Source: Flavobacteriaceae bacterium (lineage in GTDB: Bacteria > Bacteroidota > Bacteroidia > Flavobacteriales > Flavobacteriaceae). From it: a DNA stretch of 13,284 nt. Location: assembly GCA_030828025.1 (NCBI GenBank), contig JAURDG010000017.1, positions 1 through 13,284 on the forward strand. Reading direction: 5' to 3'. Below are positions 12,727 through 13,284 of this stretch, piece by piece. The notes under the pieces are model-generated. The model ran no database searches. It was not told the origin of the DNA and was given only the letters and a program-made list of their open reading frames with translations. The position numbers and the translations under genes were made by a program. Position 1 is the first letter of the stretch, and every line of letters begins with the position of its first letter.

Positions 12727-13284
12727 AATGCCTTCCAGCCTTGCGCTTTCAACGGCAATACTTCATTGCCTCGTGTAACCAAGCAGCTACCTACTGATTT
12801 TTCGGTCATATGCCCAATAACGGTCATGTTGGGATTGCCTTTTATTTTATCATAGTCGTCTTGCTTTAGGGTAAACAGCAATTCGTAATCTTCACCACCG
12901 CTAAGTGCAATGGTTGTACTGTCTATGTTAAACTCCTCACACACGGCAATAAACTGTGGGTCTAGCGGAATTTTGTCCTCATAAATGCGGCAGCCCAAAT
13001 CACTATTTTGACACAGGTGCAATATCTCTGAAGAAAGTCCGTCGCTGATGTCAATCATAGATGTAGGCACTACATCCAATGCTTGAAGAAGTTCCACGAC
13101 GTCTTTTCGTGCTTCTGGTTTAAGCTGACGCTCCACTAGATAAGTGTAGGGTTCTAAATCGGGTTTGTGGTTTGGGTTGGCCTTAAACACTTCATTCTCA
13201 CGTGCCAACACTTGCAGTCCCATATAGGCTGCGCCCAAATCGCCTGTAACCACCAAAAGCTCATTTTCGGCAGCACCGCTACGC
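12723..13284 (-). CDS. thiL: Thiamine-monophosphate kinase, C-terminal part, cut by window edge
   Basis: ThiL phosphorylates thiamine monophosphate to thiamine diphosphate with ATP, the last step of cofactor synthesis. The frame is open from base 13283 to the TAG at 12723-12725, 186 residues, about the C-terminal half of a usual 330-350-residue protein; the N terminus lies outside the window. Visible blocks are RSGAAENELLVVTGDLGAAY, a classic ThiL segment, at the window edge; SMIDISDGLSSEILHLC (visible residues about 75-91); and ALSGGEDYELLFTL (about 126-139), the latter two being typical of the AIR-synthase-like kinase fold. A TTG at 13256 is not the start, because the conserved frame continues upstream of it. 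The stop codon overlaps the pepP stop on the other strand (shared CTAA), so no terminator separates the pair. Confidence 0.95.
   Translation of the reverse strand, partial: RSGAAENELLVVTGDLGAAYMGLQVLARENEVFKANPNHKPDLEPYTYLVERQLKPEARKDVVELLQALDVVPTSMIDISDGLSSEILHLCQNSDLGCRIYEDKIPLDPQFIAVCEEFNIDSTTIALSGGEDYELLFTLKQDDYDKIKGNPNMTVIGHMTEKSVGSCLVTRGNEVLPLKAQGWKAF

Overview
The window looks like ordinary chromosomal DNA from a member of the Bacteroidota, most likely a flavobacterium. Several features support this: a class II alpha2-type glycyl-tRNA synthetase, a two-gene-plus-cytochrome-b succinate dehydrogenase (sdhCAB), a SusD-free set of lipoproteins including the Big_5 Ig-like lipoprotein typical of the phylum, an aminopeptidase P and a ThiL of flavobacterial type, and promoter boxes matching the Bacteroidota TTTG / TAnnTTTG consensus rather than a sigma70 box. 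There is no rRNA, tRNA, CRISPR array, transposase or phage gene. Coding density is very high and no gene-free stretch exceeds about 135 bases.

Layout, left to right. 1-885 (-) is the N-terminal 295 codons of glyS. Divergent from it are comF (945-1631, +) and a Big_5 Ig-like lipoprotein (1659-3257, +), which converges with 14 bp overlap on a nitrilase-family omega-amidase-like hydrolase (3244-4017, -). A TlpA-like thioredoxin lipoprotein (4063-4587, +) is divergent from the nitrilase and convergent with the succinate dehydrogenase operon. That operon reads leftwards from about 8492: sdhC (7783-8442), sdhA (5778-7781), then a 408-bp insertion carrying a four-helix-bundle (23S rRNA intervening-sequence type) protein gene between perfect 17-bp inverted repeats, then sdhB (4600-5346). 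Upstream of sdhC lies a secreted BNR/Asp-box (sortilin-like) beta-propeller protein of about 939 codons that is split by a -1 frameshift at a C/A/G homopolymer tract (8577-10496 and 10445-11395, both -). Divergent from it is aminopeptidase P (11443-12726, +), which overlaps by 4 bp the stop of a convergent, window-truncated thiL (12723-13284, -).

How the genes relate. SdhC, SdhA and SdhB form complex II (succinate:menaquinone oxidoreductase) in the inner membrane. The other genes are housekeeping or envelope functions that are neighbours rather than one pathway: translation (glyS), nucleic-acid uptake or PRPP chemistry (comF), amide hydrolysis (nitrilase), periplasmic thiol chemistry (TlpA-like), proline-peptide cleavage (PepP) and thiamine diphosphate synthesis (ThiL).

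The most unusual item is the compact inverted-repeat element between sdhA and sdhB (5367-5774). Its ORF family is best known from the intervening sequences of 23S rRNA genes, where a stem made by terminal repeats is cut by RNase III. The same architecture inside a protein-coding respiratory operon suggests a small selfish element and a possible processing site in the sdhCAB mRNA. The frameshift in the BNR protein, the possible tandem promoters of sdhC and the back-to-back minimal divergent promoters are secondary points of interest.
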